Origin: Trebonia kvetii
Lineage (GTDB): Bacteria; Actinomycetota; Actinomycetes; Streptosporangiales; Streptosporangiaceae
DNA: 64,000 nucleotides
Reading direction: 5' to 3'
Assembly: GCF_007827045.1 (NCBI RefSeq)
Contig: NZ_RPFW01000001.1
Coordinates: 596,519-660,518 of the forward strand
Below are positions 8,137 to 17,042 of the stretch, piece after piece. A program made the translations under genes and the position numbers. The notes beneath the pieces are model-generated. The model worked only from the letters and a program-made list of their open reading frames with translations, did not search any database and was not told where the DNA came from. Positions within the stretch are counted from its first letter, which is position 1. Each line of letters starts with the position of its first letter.

Positions 8137-11100
8137 CTAGTAGCTGCGGCTGGGGGGATCCGGCTGGGTCGATGCTGGGAGGTTGTCCAGCACGGGCAAC
8201 ACCTGCAGCCACGACCTCAGCGGAGAATTGCGCCGTACTGCCGCCAGGAGTCGATAATCCGGTGCTTCTGCCCATGACGACCAGCATGCGAGATCATCGG
8301 CGGCTGGACTGAGTTCGGCCAGCACTCGTGTTAGCCGCCACGCATCATTGCGGTCGGCGATGTCGAGTAGGTGCAGGATCCGCCTGCGGGCCCGGGCTAG
8401 CTTACTCGGCTCTGGATTCAGCAGGGCCAGCATCTCCGCTAGCCGCCAACCATCAGTACCGTCCGATGTGGAGTCAATCAAATGTAGTGCCTGGCTGCGG
8501 GCCTGGGCTAGCTCATCGGGCGCTGGGTTCAGATCATCAAGCATGTCGGTGAGTTCTTTGATGGTTTTGGGATCGGCTATCTCGATCAGGTGTAGTACTT
8601 GGCTGCGGGCCTGGGCTAGCTCATCGGGCGCTGGGTTCAGCCCGCCAAGCGCGTCGGTGAGTTCTTTGATGGTTTTGGGATCGGCTATCTCGATCAGGTG
8701 TAGTACTTGGCTGCGGGCCTGGGCTAGCTCATCGGGCGCTGGATTCAGCCCGCCAAGCGCGTCGGTGAGTTCTTTGATGGTTTTGGGATCGGCTATCTCG
8801 ATCAGGTGTAGTACTTGGCTGCGGGCCTGGGCTAGCTCATCGGGCGCCGGATTCAGCCCGCCGAGCACGCCTGCCAGACCCTTGGCTCCGCGGGGACCTA
8901 CGCTATCGAGCAGTCGCAGCACCCGGCTGCGGGCCTGAGCCAGATCAGAGGGCTCCGGTCCCAGCTTGAGTAGCGCCGCCACCAGTTCTCCAACCCAGGG
9001 TGGTCTATGGGCCCGCAGCAGGTCCAGCACCCGGCGGCGGGCACGGGCTAGCTCACCCGGTTCTGGGTCAAGCCGTACCAGGGAGTCGGTCAACTCCCCG
9101 ATTTCTTCGGCGGCGTCCAGTAGATCGAGCACACGGCTCCGGGCCTTCGCCAAATCGTCGGGCTCCGGTTTGAATCCGAGCAGGACAATGGTCAGCCGCA
9201 GAACATCAAACGGTACGTGAGCCATGTCGAACAGGTGCAGCACCCGGCCGCGCGCCCGGCACAGCTCAGCCAGGTCCAGGTTCAACCCGCGCAGCATTTC
9301 CGCCGTCTCATCGAGAGTCTTGGCTGCAGCGGGGTCTAGCGAGTTTAGTTTGGCAAGCGTCATCGCGTGAAAGAGGGCAGCCCAGGGTTCCGCGGCGTCG
9401 AGCAAGTCCAGCACCCGGCCGCGCGCCCTAACGAGATCCTCTGGTTCCGGTCCAAGTGTGACCAGCAGGTCAGCCAATGACGTAGGGAACCTGTCGGTAT
9501 CGAGCAGGTCTAGCACCCGGGCGCGGGCCCGGGCCAGGTCACGAGGCTTTGGGCTCAGCAGACGCAGCGCGGCCGCCAGTCCAGGGATGTCATACGCGAT
9601 AGCTTCCAGCACATCCAGCACCCGGCCGCGTGCCCGGGCCAGCTCTCCGGGCTCTGATCCAAGCCAGCCCAGCACGTCCGCGAGCGAGTAGAGGTCATCG
9701 GGATTGGCGGCTTCCAGCAAATGGAGCACGCGGCTCCGGGCTCGAGCCAGGTCACCCGGCTGTGGGTCCAACCCGCACAGTGCACCCGCTAGCTGAGGGA
9801 CATCCAGGCCCACGGTCCCGGTAGAGGTTGCATCCAGTTGATCCAGCAGAAGGCTGCGTGCTCGGGCCAGGTCATCCGCGTGCGGGTTCAGTCGGCGCAG
9901 CGCGGTCTCCAAGTTGGGAACGTCATATGGACGGGCGCTAGCGAGAAGATTCAGCACCTGGCTGCGGGCTCGAGCCAGCTCCCGCGGCTTCGGTTGCAAC
10001 CCGTTTAGCGTTTGCGCCAGCCCTGCGACGACCGGAGAGCGGTTGGTGGCCTCTATATGAGCAAGGATTTCACCCCGGATCTGGCTGTCAGTGGTTGGCC
10101 AGCCATGCGCTGCGGCCACGTGGAATGGATCGAACGCGGCGACATCTAGCCTTGCTCGCCCGATGATCGCTGCCGATTCTGCCATCCAGCTGTCCTCAAG
10201 GGATTCCTCGGCCACCCGGGTCAGGAATCGCCTCAGCTCCCAACAGCCGTCGATGCTAGCAAGATCGTCCGGAACGCACTCGGACTGAGCGGCCTGACAA
10301 ATCAATTCCTTCAAGACCTGATCACGCCTCGGGTGCATCGCGAGGGCCGCCGGTGCCGTGTACTCCCAGTCCGGGTCATACCACAGGTGTTTCAGCAGCT
10401 CCCCGGCGGCCTCGTCGGCGGACATCAGGGCGACGTGCTCGGCGACCAGGTACTCGCGGATCGACCGGTGGACAAAGCGGCGCGATGTCTTATCGGTGTC
10501 GAAGTCGGGACCGCCAAGAGGTGGAGCGACATGATCGACCGCGATCTGCCCAGCGGTGCTCACACGAGCTGGCAGCGTCGAAATGTCATCCTCCCATTGC
10601 CCGACGCCGGAGACCGGGTGGTCCTTTGCTTCCTGCCAGGCCCAGGTTCGGAGCACTGCCCGGCAGGCGCGCGGGTCCGGCGGTTCGACGCTGCTTGACC
10701 GCCAGGGGGCGCGGAGCATGCGGTTGATGACTTGCTCATAGAGCTTGTACCGGAACTCTGGCAGCGACTGGCCGCCTCCGAGGATGCAGTAGAAGGCCAG
10801 GATCAGCGGCACGGTCGCGGCATGCTGGAGGCTGGGCCGCCCGGCGATCTGCGCGGCAAGAGCCTGGCCACGTTCGGGCCGGGCAGCGAACCATTGCTGG
10901 ATGACGTGCTCGACATCATGTGGATATTGCAGCGGCCGGAGTGCGCCGACGACCCGGTGGTCCTGGCTCGTGTCCTCGATTTTTAGCTGGTTATCCCACG
11001 AGCTTGGTCGGCTGGTGAGAACGACCCTCCAGGGATGCCGTAGGGAATCGGCCTGCCGCAGGCGCTCGCGGGCTTCCCCGAGGTCGCTCGCCTCGTCGAG

Positions 11101-12201
11101 GGAGTCGATGACCAGCAGGGTCCGCGTATCCCGTTCGGTGAAGAAGAGGCATAGGGCCTTAACGATCCGCGAGCCGCCCAGGTCGCCGATCGGCTCGATG
11201 GCGCTGGACACGGCGGCTTGGCGGATGTCGCCGGGCGTGCTGATCAGACGGGCGCAGGTGGTGTACAGCGGCAACTCGACCTCGTCGAGTCCGGCACGTG
11301 CCGTGAGCGCATCCAGCGCGGCTTCGGCACATAGCCGGGCGGCGCGCTTGGCTAGCCAGGTCTTGCCCGAGCCTGGTCCGCCAAGGATCACAAGCCGACT
11401 GCATTGCCGCGCAAGCTCGTCGGCGTCAGCTTCTTGCTCTTGTTCTGGCTCGTGTGGCAGACCAGTGGCGCTTACCCGCAGCTTGCGCTCGATCGTGGCC
11501 GGGGTGAGCGGAGGACCGCCGAGTCGGGGGTCTTGCGGCCACGGGTCCGAGTTCAGCCAGTCGATCAGCGTTCTTAGGTAGATCTTGATCTCGCTGAGGG
11601 TGGCAGGCCTTTGCGGCATCCGGTCGCTTACGAGCTTGAACAGATCCCTTGCGTCGTCGACAAGGTGATACAGATCCTCGTGTATGCGGAACAGGGCCTG
11701 GTCCAGCGCGCTGGCCTGGTCGGACATCTGTTGCAGGCGGGCCAGCACCACCCTCTGGAAGATCTCTGGCTGCAGGTCGAAGACGGCGAACTCGAGCAGA
11801 CCACGAGCGATAGCTGCGGCTGCCGCACGCGCATCTTCCGCGGTCCGGTCATCCCGTGGCGGCAGCAACTCAGCGATCCGCTCGTTCAGTCCCTGCGCTT
11901 TCTCGTTCAGCTTGCCCGCGGCGAGCAGGTTCCACGTCGGTTCCTTCTCCAGCAACTTCCGTACAGCTTTGAACTCGGCGTCGTTGAGATCAATCGAGGT
12001 ACCGGCCGCTGCCTTCACCAGGCGACTCAGGTCATCCGTTTTCCGGAACCGCTTGAACCAGCGTATAGCCGCATCAGCGAGTTTGTCTGCCACCAAATTC
12101 ACGGGCAGAGCGACGAGCGCTGGCCCAACCGCACCCGTGACCAGCCACGAGACGAACGCAGCGGTTGCGTCTCCGGCCGTTGAGGGAGTGTGGCTAGCCA
12201 T
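8137..12201 (-). CDS. NACHT-type STAND NTPase with long C-terminal repeat array
   Basis: This 1354-residue protein (ATG at 12201) is built like an immune sensor. The N-terminus has a hydrophobic helix (about 13-40) and a helical region. The NTPase has Walker A GGPGSGKTW (274-282), Walker B LLVIDSLDEA (362-371), a sensor strand VVLTSRPSSW, and the NACHT-family FVHRSIREYLVAEHV segment near 576-590. From about residue 741 come some 15 tandem repeats of 34-40 residues built on (D/E)LARARxxVLxLL and ending GLNPxPD. STAND proteins use such superstructures to sense ligands, and bacterial NACHT proteins defend against phage. No separate effector domain is recognised; the N-terminal region may fill that role. 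The RBS is weak, and an in-frame start at 12339 is also possible. Confidence 0.85.
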   Translation of the reverse strand: MASHTPSTAGDATAAFVSWLVTGAVGPALVALPVNLVADKLADAAIRWFKRFRKTDDLSRLVKAAAGTSIDLNDAEFKAVRKLLEKEPTWNLLAAGKLNEKAQGLNERIAELLPPRDDRTAEDARAAAAAIARGLLEFAVFDLQPEIFQRVVLARLQQMSDQASALDQALFRIHEDLYHLVDDARDLFKLVSDRMPQRPATLSEIKIYLRTLIDWLNSDPWPQDPRLGGPPLTPATIERKLRVSATGLPHEPEQEQEADADELARQCSRLVILGGPGSGKTWLAKRAARLCAEAALDALTARAGLDEVELPLYTTCARLISTPGDIRQAAVSSAIEPIGDLGGSRIVKALCLFFTERDTRTLLVIDSLDEASDLGEARERLRQADSLRHPWRVVLTSRPSSWDNQLKIEDTSQDHRVVGALRPLQYPHDVEHVIQQWFAARPERGQALAAQIAGRPSLQHAATVPLILAFYCILGGGQSLPEFRYKLYEQVINRMLRAPWRSSSVEPPDPRACRAVLRTWAWQEAKDHPVSGVGQWEDDISTLPARVSTAGQIAVDHVAPPLGGPDFDTDKTSRRFVHRSIREYLVAEHVALMSADEAAGELLKHLWYDPDWEYTAPAALAMHPRRDQVLKELICQAAQSECVPDDLASIDGCWELRRFLTRVAEESLEDSWMAESAAIIGRARLDVAAFDPFHVAAAHGWPTTDSQIRGEILAHIEATNRSPVVAGLAQTLNGLQPKPRELARARSQVLNLLASARPYDVPNLETALRRLNPHADDLARARSLLLDQLDATSTGTVGLDVPQLAGALCGLDPQPGDLARARSRVLHLLEAANPDDLYSLADVLGWLGSEPGELARARGRVLDVLEAIAYDIPGLAAALRLLSPKPRDLARARARVLDLLDTDRFPTSLADLLVTLGPEPEDLVRARGRVLDLLDAAEPWAALFHAMTLAKLNSLDPAAAKTLDETAEMLRGLNLDLAELCRARGRVLHLFDMAHVPFDVLRLTIVLLGFKPEPDDLAKARSRVLDLLDAAEEIGELTDSLVRLDPEPGELARARRRVLDLLRAHRPPWVGELVAALLKLGPEPSDLAQARSRVLRLLDSVGPRGAKGLAGVLGGLNPAPDELAQARSQVLHLIEIADPKTIKELTDALGGLNPAPDELAQARSQVLHLIEIADPKTIKELTDALGGLNPAPDELAQARSQVLHLIEIADPKTIKELTDMLDDLNPAPDELAQARSQALHLIDSTSDGTDGWRLAEMLALLNPEPSKLARARRRILHLLDIADRNDAWRLTRVLAELSPAADDLACWSSWAEAPDYRLLAAVRRNSPLRSWLQVLPVLDNLPASTQPDPPSRSY
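8545..8868. repeat. Three near-identical 108-bp repeats within the NACHT gene
   Basis: Units at 8545-8652, 8653-8760 and 8761-8868 are almost identical at the DNA level, each encoding one 36-residue protein repeat (ELAQARSQVLHLIEIADP...). Neighbouring repeats of the same array share only the protein pattern, so these three arose by recent duplication. Confidence 0.85.
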
Positions 12202-12384
12202 ACACGCACGCCGTGGCAACCGCCAGCCGAATGAGTGCCCCAAATTCCACGGCGCCCCCCATGACCCGCAGGGTCCAATCTGAGTTGTGCAACAAGATGA
12301 TTGGCTTGGCGGGCTGCGACCACATCCTGGATCACACAATAATAATCAGCCGCGCCAGAGTGGGCCAGGAACCGTTCAATGACT
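12202..12384. promoter_or_regulatory. Putative control region of the NACHT gene
   Basis: These 183 bp between the NACHT start and the IS end are all that remains of native upstream sequence on this side. I see no clear -35/-10 pair. Expression may use this stretch or readout from the IS. Confidence 0.35.
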
Positions 12385-13334
12385 GAGCCCATTCCAACTT
12401 GCTTGTAAACAATGAATCACTTTGAGTGATGATAACGTTGTCGTCTCGCGGCGACGGCACTGTGGCCACAGGGTCACGGTTCGCCGGCGGACACGGCGAA
12501 GCCCCTGGTAGATGAGGCAATCGACCAAGAACGACTCATCACCCCCAGGGGCTTCACATGCTGTTCTACCGTGCCGCGCTGCCGTTGTCGTCCCGGACCC
12601 TGAACTACGCGGCCGGGCTGATCCGCCGGCACCTGAAGGCCGTCGGGTCGCGGTGGCGGAAGCTCAGCCCTGGGCAGCAGGCCCTGCTCGTGCTCGCTCA
12701 CCTGCGCAAAGGCGAGACGTTCGAGCACCTCGCGGCCGGGTTCGGGGTCGGCAGGACCACGGCCTGGCGGTACGTCAACGAGACCGTGGAACTGCTCGCG
12801 GCCCGCGCCCCGAAACTGAGGAAAGCGGTCCGGGACGCCAAAAGGGCAGGTCACGCCTACGTCATCCTCGACGGAACCCTCATCCCGATAGACCGGGTCG
12901 CCGCGGACAAGCCGTTCTACTCCGGCAAGCACAAAAAGCACGGCATGAACCTGCAGGTCATCGCCAGTCCTGACGGCGAGGTCCTGTGGGTCTCCGGTGC
13001 GCTGCCCGGCTCGGTCCACGACAAGAAGGCCGAGTGGATATGGGGCGTGCTGAACGAGCTAGAGAAAGCCGGGCTGGTCACCCTCGCGGACAAGGGATAT
13101 CAGGGCTCCACCTGGGCAAAGGTCCCGTACAAGGGCCGGAACAAACCGGAATCCCAGAAAGAAGCCAACCGGGCCCACGCCAGGCTCCGCGCCCCCGGCG
13201 AACGAGCGAACGCCCAGCTCAAGGTATGGAAGATCCTCGCGAAGCTCCGCTGCTGCCCCTGGCGCGCCGGGAAACTCGCCAAGGCCATCCACGCATTGCA
13301 ACTCCACGGCGCCTAACCAGGTTGGAATGGGCTC
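12385..13334 (+). mobile_element. IS5-like insertion sequence, 950 bp
   Basis: The ends are GAGCCCATTCCAAC at 12385-12398 and its exact complement at 13321-13334; allowing one mismatch the arms extend to 17 bp. A direct repeat ACT flanks the element (12382-12384 and 13335-13337). It carries one transposase gene. The size, the ends and a 3-bp duplication fit the IS5 superfamily. It is inserted upstream of the NACHT gene. Confidence 0.85.
12558..13316 (+). CDS. IS5-family DDE transposase (HARBI1/Tnp_4-like)
   Basis: The 252-residue protein has an N-terminal helix-turn-helix (GETFEHLAAGFGVGRTTAWR) and the DDE_Tnp_4 core: YVILDGTLIPI gives the first Asp, VTLADKGYQGS the second, and the conserved RAPGERANAQLKVWKIL the Glu region. 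It would catalyse cut-and-paste movement of the 950-bp element around it. The start at 12558 is 173 bp inside the left end. The gene appears intact. The frame stays in phase and ends a few bases before the right inverted repeat, typical for single-gene elements of this family. Confidence 0.88.
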   Translation: MLFYRAALPLSSRTLNYAAGLIRRHLKAVGSRWRKLSPGQQALLVLAHLRKGETFEHLAAGFGVGRTTAWRYVNETVELLAARAPKLRKAVRDAKRAGHAYVILDGTLIPIDRVAADKPFYSGKHKKHGMNLQVIASPDGEVLWVSGALPGSVHDKKAEWIWGVLNELEKAGLVTLADKGYQGSTWAKVPYKGRNKPESQKEANRAHARLRAPGERANAQLKVWKILAKLRCCPWRAGKLAKAIHALQLHGA

Positions 13335-13337
13335 ACT

Positions 13338-13917
13338 GTCTGGCTCTCCGAGCTTGTTTGGAAGGGTCAGCGGCGTACCGTGGGACAGACGGTCACGCAA
13401 GACCGGCTCCCGATGACTTTGGGCGCTTTCCAACTCGGTGCTCAGATCGCCAGCAGGGTAAGCTGGACCGCCGCTTGCCCGTGCCGGGCAGCACACTGGT
13501 GCTATGCGTGGCCGCAACTCATTGTCAGCACCTGCCACGGGCATCGAGACCAGAACAACCATTCCGGCGAGCCGCAGGCCGCGCCAGAGGATCGGTATCA
13601 GCCGCGAAGATCAGGCGGGTAAGCGCGCGCCCTAGCCATGTCGGCAGTCACGCTATGTGGTCGGGTTGCCTGCGATCCGCGCCGAGCTGCGCCGAATCGT
13701 CCACAGATAATTCAGCCGCTGGATGTTCAAATAGCGAGGGCGGTAACAGCAGGGCACTCCCGCCTGCCCGGGTTTCCAGACAGCTTGCCCCCGACTTCTC
13801 GGCGTGGCGGGCTGCAGGATTCGCGCCGGTGGGCACCTGCAAGTGAGCACCGCTGCTTCAGCTTGACGCCTGGGACCGTCTCCCGGCTTGAGGGCGGCTG
13901 AACCTCTTCGCCCGCCG
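13338..13917. other. Gap with no convincing gene
   Basis: In these 580 bp between the IS and the nuclease-like gene, frames are short and have no family signature. The stretch holds the second copy of the 18-bp motif (13731-13748). It may contain the displaced promoter region that once preceded the NACHT gene. Confidence 0.5.
13731..13748 (+). repeat. 18-bp motif right of the NACHT block
   Basis: ATAGCGAGGGCGGTAACA matches the motif at 8071-8088 at 17 of 18 positions in the same orientation. Confidence 0.35.
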
Positions 13918-15570
13918 TCACTGTGGTTCCTGGCCTGGCGGGAAGGGGTCCAGGGCAGCAGGGGGAGCGGTCTGCATGGTCAGTTCCCTGGTATCGCCTG
14001 GCCCGAGCTGCACTGCTGTCGTGCCGTCGGCGCTTCCCTGACGCCAGGCGCGGACTTCGTCCAGGTTGATGATGCGCGCGGCGGGCGCGATCTGCAGCAC
14101 GCCGCCGAGCGGGACCTGCCCGCCCGCGACCATGATGGTTTGCGTCGCGGCGAAAGCCAGCATGAACTGGCTTCCTTGCGGGCCGGCCTGCTTGAGCATT
14201 ACATCCACGGCTGCCGCCGGCAGGGACGCGGTGAAGTCAGTCCATTCTCCATGGATGATCTCGCCGCGCAGGATCGCGCGGGCGTAGGCGAGGTCGTCCT
14301 GGTCTACGGGGCTGAACGCTGCCGGGAGCGGGAAGGCGGTGCCGGACAGCGCCTGGACTTCGGCCATGAGCTCGGCGCACTGGATGTACGCCTCGGGCCA
14401 TGGCCCGGTGCCGAAGAAGCCGGAGCCAGCCACGATGATGTTCCCGGCTGGGTCGGTGACGGCCATTTCTTCGCCAGCGGCGACCTCCGCGCAGAACCGC
14501 AGGACCGGGACGGCGTCGTTCGGCAGGACGCCTTCCTGGTGCCGGTAGGCCAGGCTGGCGTGGCAGGCCTGCTGGGTGAAGTCGATGCGCAGCTCGAGTG
14601 TCAGGAAACCCGACTGGTCGCGGGTGAGCAGGCGCAGCCCGCCGTCGCCGGAGCTGCGCTCGGTGATGTCCATCCGGAGCATGCGGCGAACGGGCGGGCG
14701 GACCGGGACCCGGAGCAGGACGGCAGCCGCGGCGTCGGCCCCGGGCTGGAACGTGCCGTCGAGGATCAGCGTCCCTCCCTGGAACTCGCCGCCGAGGCCG
14801 GCCGGGGCGTCCACGGTCAGGCTTGTGATGGCCTCCGGCGGGATGGTGACCGCCGTCCCGTACTTCAGGAACTCCGCGAAGGCGGCGGAGGCTTCCTGCT
14901 GGGGAGGGGAGCCGTCGAACTGCAGGATCGCGGTCATCGTGATGGGACGGTCCCGCAAAGCGTCCGGGTAGCGGGGCCGGACTGTCACCGTGGTCGTGTC
15001 GCCGAGCACGCTGAAGTCGAAGGAGTAGTAGGGGTTGATCTCGTTCAGCCGGGCGGCCTGGCCGGCGATCTTCGTAGCGAGCTGGACCGCGTCGTCGGGC
15101 AGCGCGTCCTCGTGACCGATCTCGGCCAGGATCCGGATGACTTCCTCGGCCGCGCCAGAGAAGTAGCGGGTGATGTCGGGGAACTGGGCCAGGTGATCGT
15201 CCAGCCAGGTCTTGCCGAGCCACTCCAGCCGGGTGCCCTTGTGGCCGGCCTGCAGGCCGGCGAACCACTGTTTCTCGGCAGGGGTCGGGTCGATCGGGAC
15301 TACCAGGGTCCAGGAACGCGGGCTATCGTTCATCGCCCGCCTGAGGGACCTCTTGACCTGGCGGCGCTGCGTCTGGCCCATGCGCCCGGTGAAGCTCTTC
15401 AGCTCGTACACGTCCGTGCCGTCCGCGTCCGTGAAGTAGCAGTCACGGCCGCCGTCGCCGCCGCTGCCGTCCACCCTGAGGGCCTGCCGGATCCGGGACA
15501 ACAGCACCGACACCATGTCCTCGTAATCAACGGGGGACCGGGACAAGCGGGCGAAGTCGACTGGTGGCAC
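13918..15570 (-). CDS. PD-(D/E)XK nuclease-like protein with large unknown C-terminal region
   Basis: This is a 550-residue cytoplasmic protein. The first 60 residues hold GGDGGRDCYF (D39, D43) and, 12 residues on, VYELKSF (E56, K58). This is the D...ExK signature of restriction-endonuclease-like folds, in the usual context of a helix (YEDMVSVLLSRIRQAL) before the catalytic strands. Residues 90-150 (KQWFAGLQAGHKGTRLEWLG) resemble a conserved continuation seen in defence nucleases, and the remaining 400 residues are beta-rich and unrecognised. The GTG start at 15570 lacks an RBS and follows a palindrome by 5 nt, so transcription may be leaderless. An HTH gene and a small membrane-protein gene precede it on the same strand. 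Function as an anti-phage nuclease is inferred. Confidence 0.7.
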   Translation of the reverse strand: MPPVDFARLSRSPVDYEDMVSVLLSRIRQALRVDGSGGDGGRDCYFTDADGTDVYELKSFTGRMGQTQRRQVKRSLRRAMNDSPRSWTLVVPIDPTPAEKQWFAGLQAGHKGTRLEWLGKTWLDDHLAQFPDITRYFSGAAEEVIRILAEIGHEDALPDDAVQLATKIAGQAARLNEINPYYSFDFSVLGDTTTVTVRPRYPDALRDRPITMTAILQFDGSPPQQEASAAFAEFLKYGTAVTIPPEAITSLTVDAPAGLGGEFQGGTLILDGTFQPGADAAAAVLLRVPVRPPVRRMLRMDITERSSGDGGLRLLTRDQSGFLTLELRIDFTQQACHASLAYRHQEGVLPNDAVPVLRFCAEVAAGEEMAVTDPAGNIIVAGSGFFGTGPWPEAYIQCAELMAEVQALSGTAFPLPAAFSPVDQDDLAYARAILRGEIIHGEWTDFTASLPAAAVDVMLKQAGPQGSQFMLAFAATQTIMVAGGQVPLGGVLQIAPAARIINLDEVRAWRQGSADGTTAVQLGPGDTRELTMQTAPPAALDPFPPGQEPQ

Positions 15571-15575
15571 CGTTA

Positions 15576-15594
15576 TAACTTACCCAGAGTAAGC
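15576..15594. promoter_or_regulatory. 19-bp palindrome, copy 2, upstream of the nuclease gene
   Basis: On the minus strand it reads GCTTACTCTGGGTAAGTTA, matching the site at 68-86 at 18 of 19 positions. It ends 5 bp before the GTG of the nuclease gene, where an operator or promoter element would lie. The HTH protein encoded next door is a candidate binder. Confidence 0.5.
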
Positions 15595-15714
15595 GTCCGC
15601 TGCCTCTACCGCCGCTGGGCGTTACAGGACGGACCATGCGCGGGCCACGCGGGAGAACTCGCGACGGTTGAATACGCGCTCTCACCAGTAAGCCCGTTAC
15701 GGCGGGGAAGCGGG

Positions 15715-16401
15715 CTAGCCGAGCTGGGCCTCCCCCTCCCCCTCCCCCTCGTAGCCGAGCTCACGGAGCCTGATGGCCCGCCAGGCGTCGGTCCAGTCGT
15801 CGACCGGGCCGGAGCACGCGTCGACGATGGCCCGGACGACTGACAGTGCCGGCAAGTGGCCCCGCCGCGGCGAGAGTGCCTCGCTGATCGTGGTGCGGCT
15901 TGGCGGCATCTCGTAGCTACGCGCACGGATGGCACGATGTGCGATCTCGCGGCTGCTCGGCTCGCCGTCCCACACCCGCAGGGCGCGGAGCTGGCGCATG
16001 AACTGCGCGGAAGAACCGTCCGGGTCCGGGGCCGGCTGGCTAACCGGCCGCTTCTTCTTCGGGGTCGACCGGGCCCGGGCACGGTCGACGGCGCGGGCAG
16101 TCTCACGTACGCGCCAGGTCCGCTCCGACTCTTGGTCGACGCTCACCGCGAGCTCGCGGAGCCGCTTGATCTCGTCGAGGTCCGGCCCGGCCGCGCCGCA
16201 GGCGCCGCCGAAGGCCAGGGCCACGTCCAGGGTCGGCGGGGAGCCGCCCGCCGCGGCCGCGGCGAGAGTGCTCGCGGCGAACCCGGCCTTCGCGGCGAGG
16301 GACCGGTAGTCCATCCTGGCCTGGGCCCGGAGCCGCCTCAGCAAGCGCGCGAGGTCGGCTCCAGGCCCAGTTCCGCGGACGGGTTTCTCGGGGCGTGCCA
16401 T
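15715..16401 (-). CDS. XRE-like helix-turn-helix protein, 228 aa
   Basis: The N-terminus has a helix-turn-helix: LARLLRRLRAQARMDYRSLA, then AKAGFAASTLAAAAAGGSPPTL. A basic linker with KKKRP follows. A second half (FMRQLRALRVWDGEPSSREI, then SRTTISEALSPRRGHLPALS) looks like another DNA-binding unit. Actinobacterial proteins of this two-part type are usually regulators or adaptor proteins beside NTPase or nuclease genes. The C-terminus ends in an acidic EGEGEGE run. It lies 145 bp upstream of the nuclease-like gene on the same strand, with the palindrome between them, so it may control that gene. Confidence 0.65.
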   Translation of the reverse strand: MARPEKPVRGTGPGADLARLLRRLRAQARMDYRSLAAKAGFAASTLAAAAAGGSPPTLDVALAFGGACGAAGPDLDEIKRLRELAVSVDQESERTWRVRETARAVDRARARSTPKKKRPVSQPAPDPDGSSAQFMRQLRALRVWDGEPSSREIAHRAIRARSYEMPPSRTTISEALSPRRGHLPALSVVRAIVDACSGPVDDWTDAWRAIRLRELGYEGEGEGEAQLG

Positions 16402-16433
16402 CGGGGGCTTCTCCGCCTCGTCCGGCAGCCGGC

Positions 16434-16643
16434 TTACGCCCCGGCCTCCAGAACAGCGCGTGCCGCCCGGGGGTTCCAGGCGATCGCCACGGCGCCTGCG
16501 GCCACGCCGAGGGCGACCGCCGGCGCGAAGCCGAGCACGGCCATGGTGATGACGAAGCCCAGGATGATCACCAGGACGATGATCCTAGTGCCGGTGCCGT
16601 TCGGCGGCATGCGCCGGGGGAGCCGGGGGGAACTAACGGACAC
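16434..16643 (-). CDS. Small two-helix membrane protein
   Basis: The 69-residue product has a basic N-terminus and two hydrophobic segments (about 21-41 and 43-56) separated by a short turn, so it should form a hairpin in the membrane. It precedes the HTH gene by 32 bp on the same strand and probably shares its transcript. I recognise no family. In a defence setting such small membrane proteins can be effectors, but here that is only a guess. Confidence 0.5.
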   Translation of the reverse strand: MSVSSPRLPRRMPPNGTGTRIIVLVIILGFVITMAVLGFAPAVALGVAAGAVAIAWNPRAARAVLEAGA

Positions 16644-17042
16644 TGTTTGCCTCCGCAGTGATGTTGGTCCGGTTGTGGGGTGGGCGTCCCCCGGGACTGC
16701 TCGCAGCGGTTTGCCCTCCGCTGCACCCCGGGGTGCTTACAAGAATGATGCACCACGCCCGCCGCAAGACCCCTGATTACGCCGCGTACGTGCCGAACAA
16801 CCGGACAATTTTTGCCTGTTGCGATCATTGCCGCAGGTCAGAAAGCATCTGAACGGCCGTTCGTTGTCTGCAGCTGTCAAACTCCGCCCGAAGCTGTCAG
16901 GCTTTGTCCGTCGGTTACGCGGACAACATCGAGATCAGGCAATATTGATGCAGTCACCCAGATGGCTTTTGTATGCCGGGTGGTAAAGGTTACGCTCGCA
17001 GAGGTTCCGTTGGTCCGGACCTGGGGTCGAGCACTAACAATA
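16644..17042. other. Gap with no convincing gene
   Basis: This stretch lies upstream of the small membrane-protein gene. It is locally less GC-rich than its neighbours (for example around 16790-16850 and 16930-17000), which suggests promoters or foreign DNA. No frame shows a family signature. Confidence 0.4.

Noticed and set aside
8545..8868. Possible CRISPR-like or satellite array
   Set aside because: The 108-bp units are in frame and encode protein repeats of the NACHT gene. There are no spacers.
12474..13019. Minus-strand frame across the IS5-like transposase
   Set aside because: It is a shadow of the DDE transposase, which has all family motifs.
13888..15843. Plus-strand frame of 651 codons
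   Set aside because: It is antisense to the PD-(D/E)XK gene with a random-looking composition.
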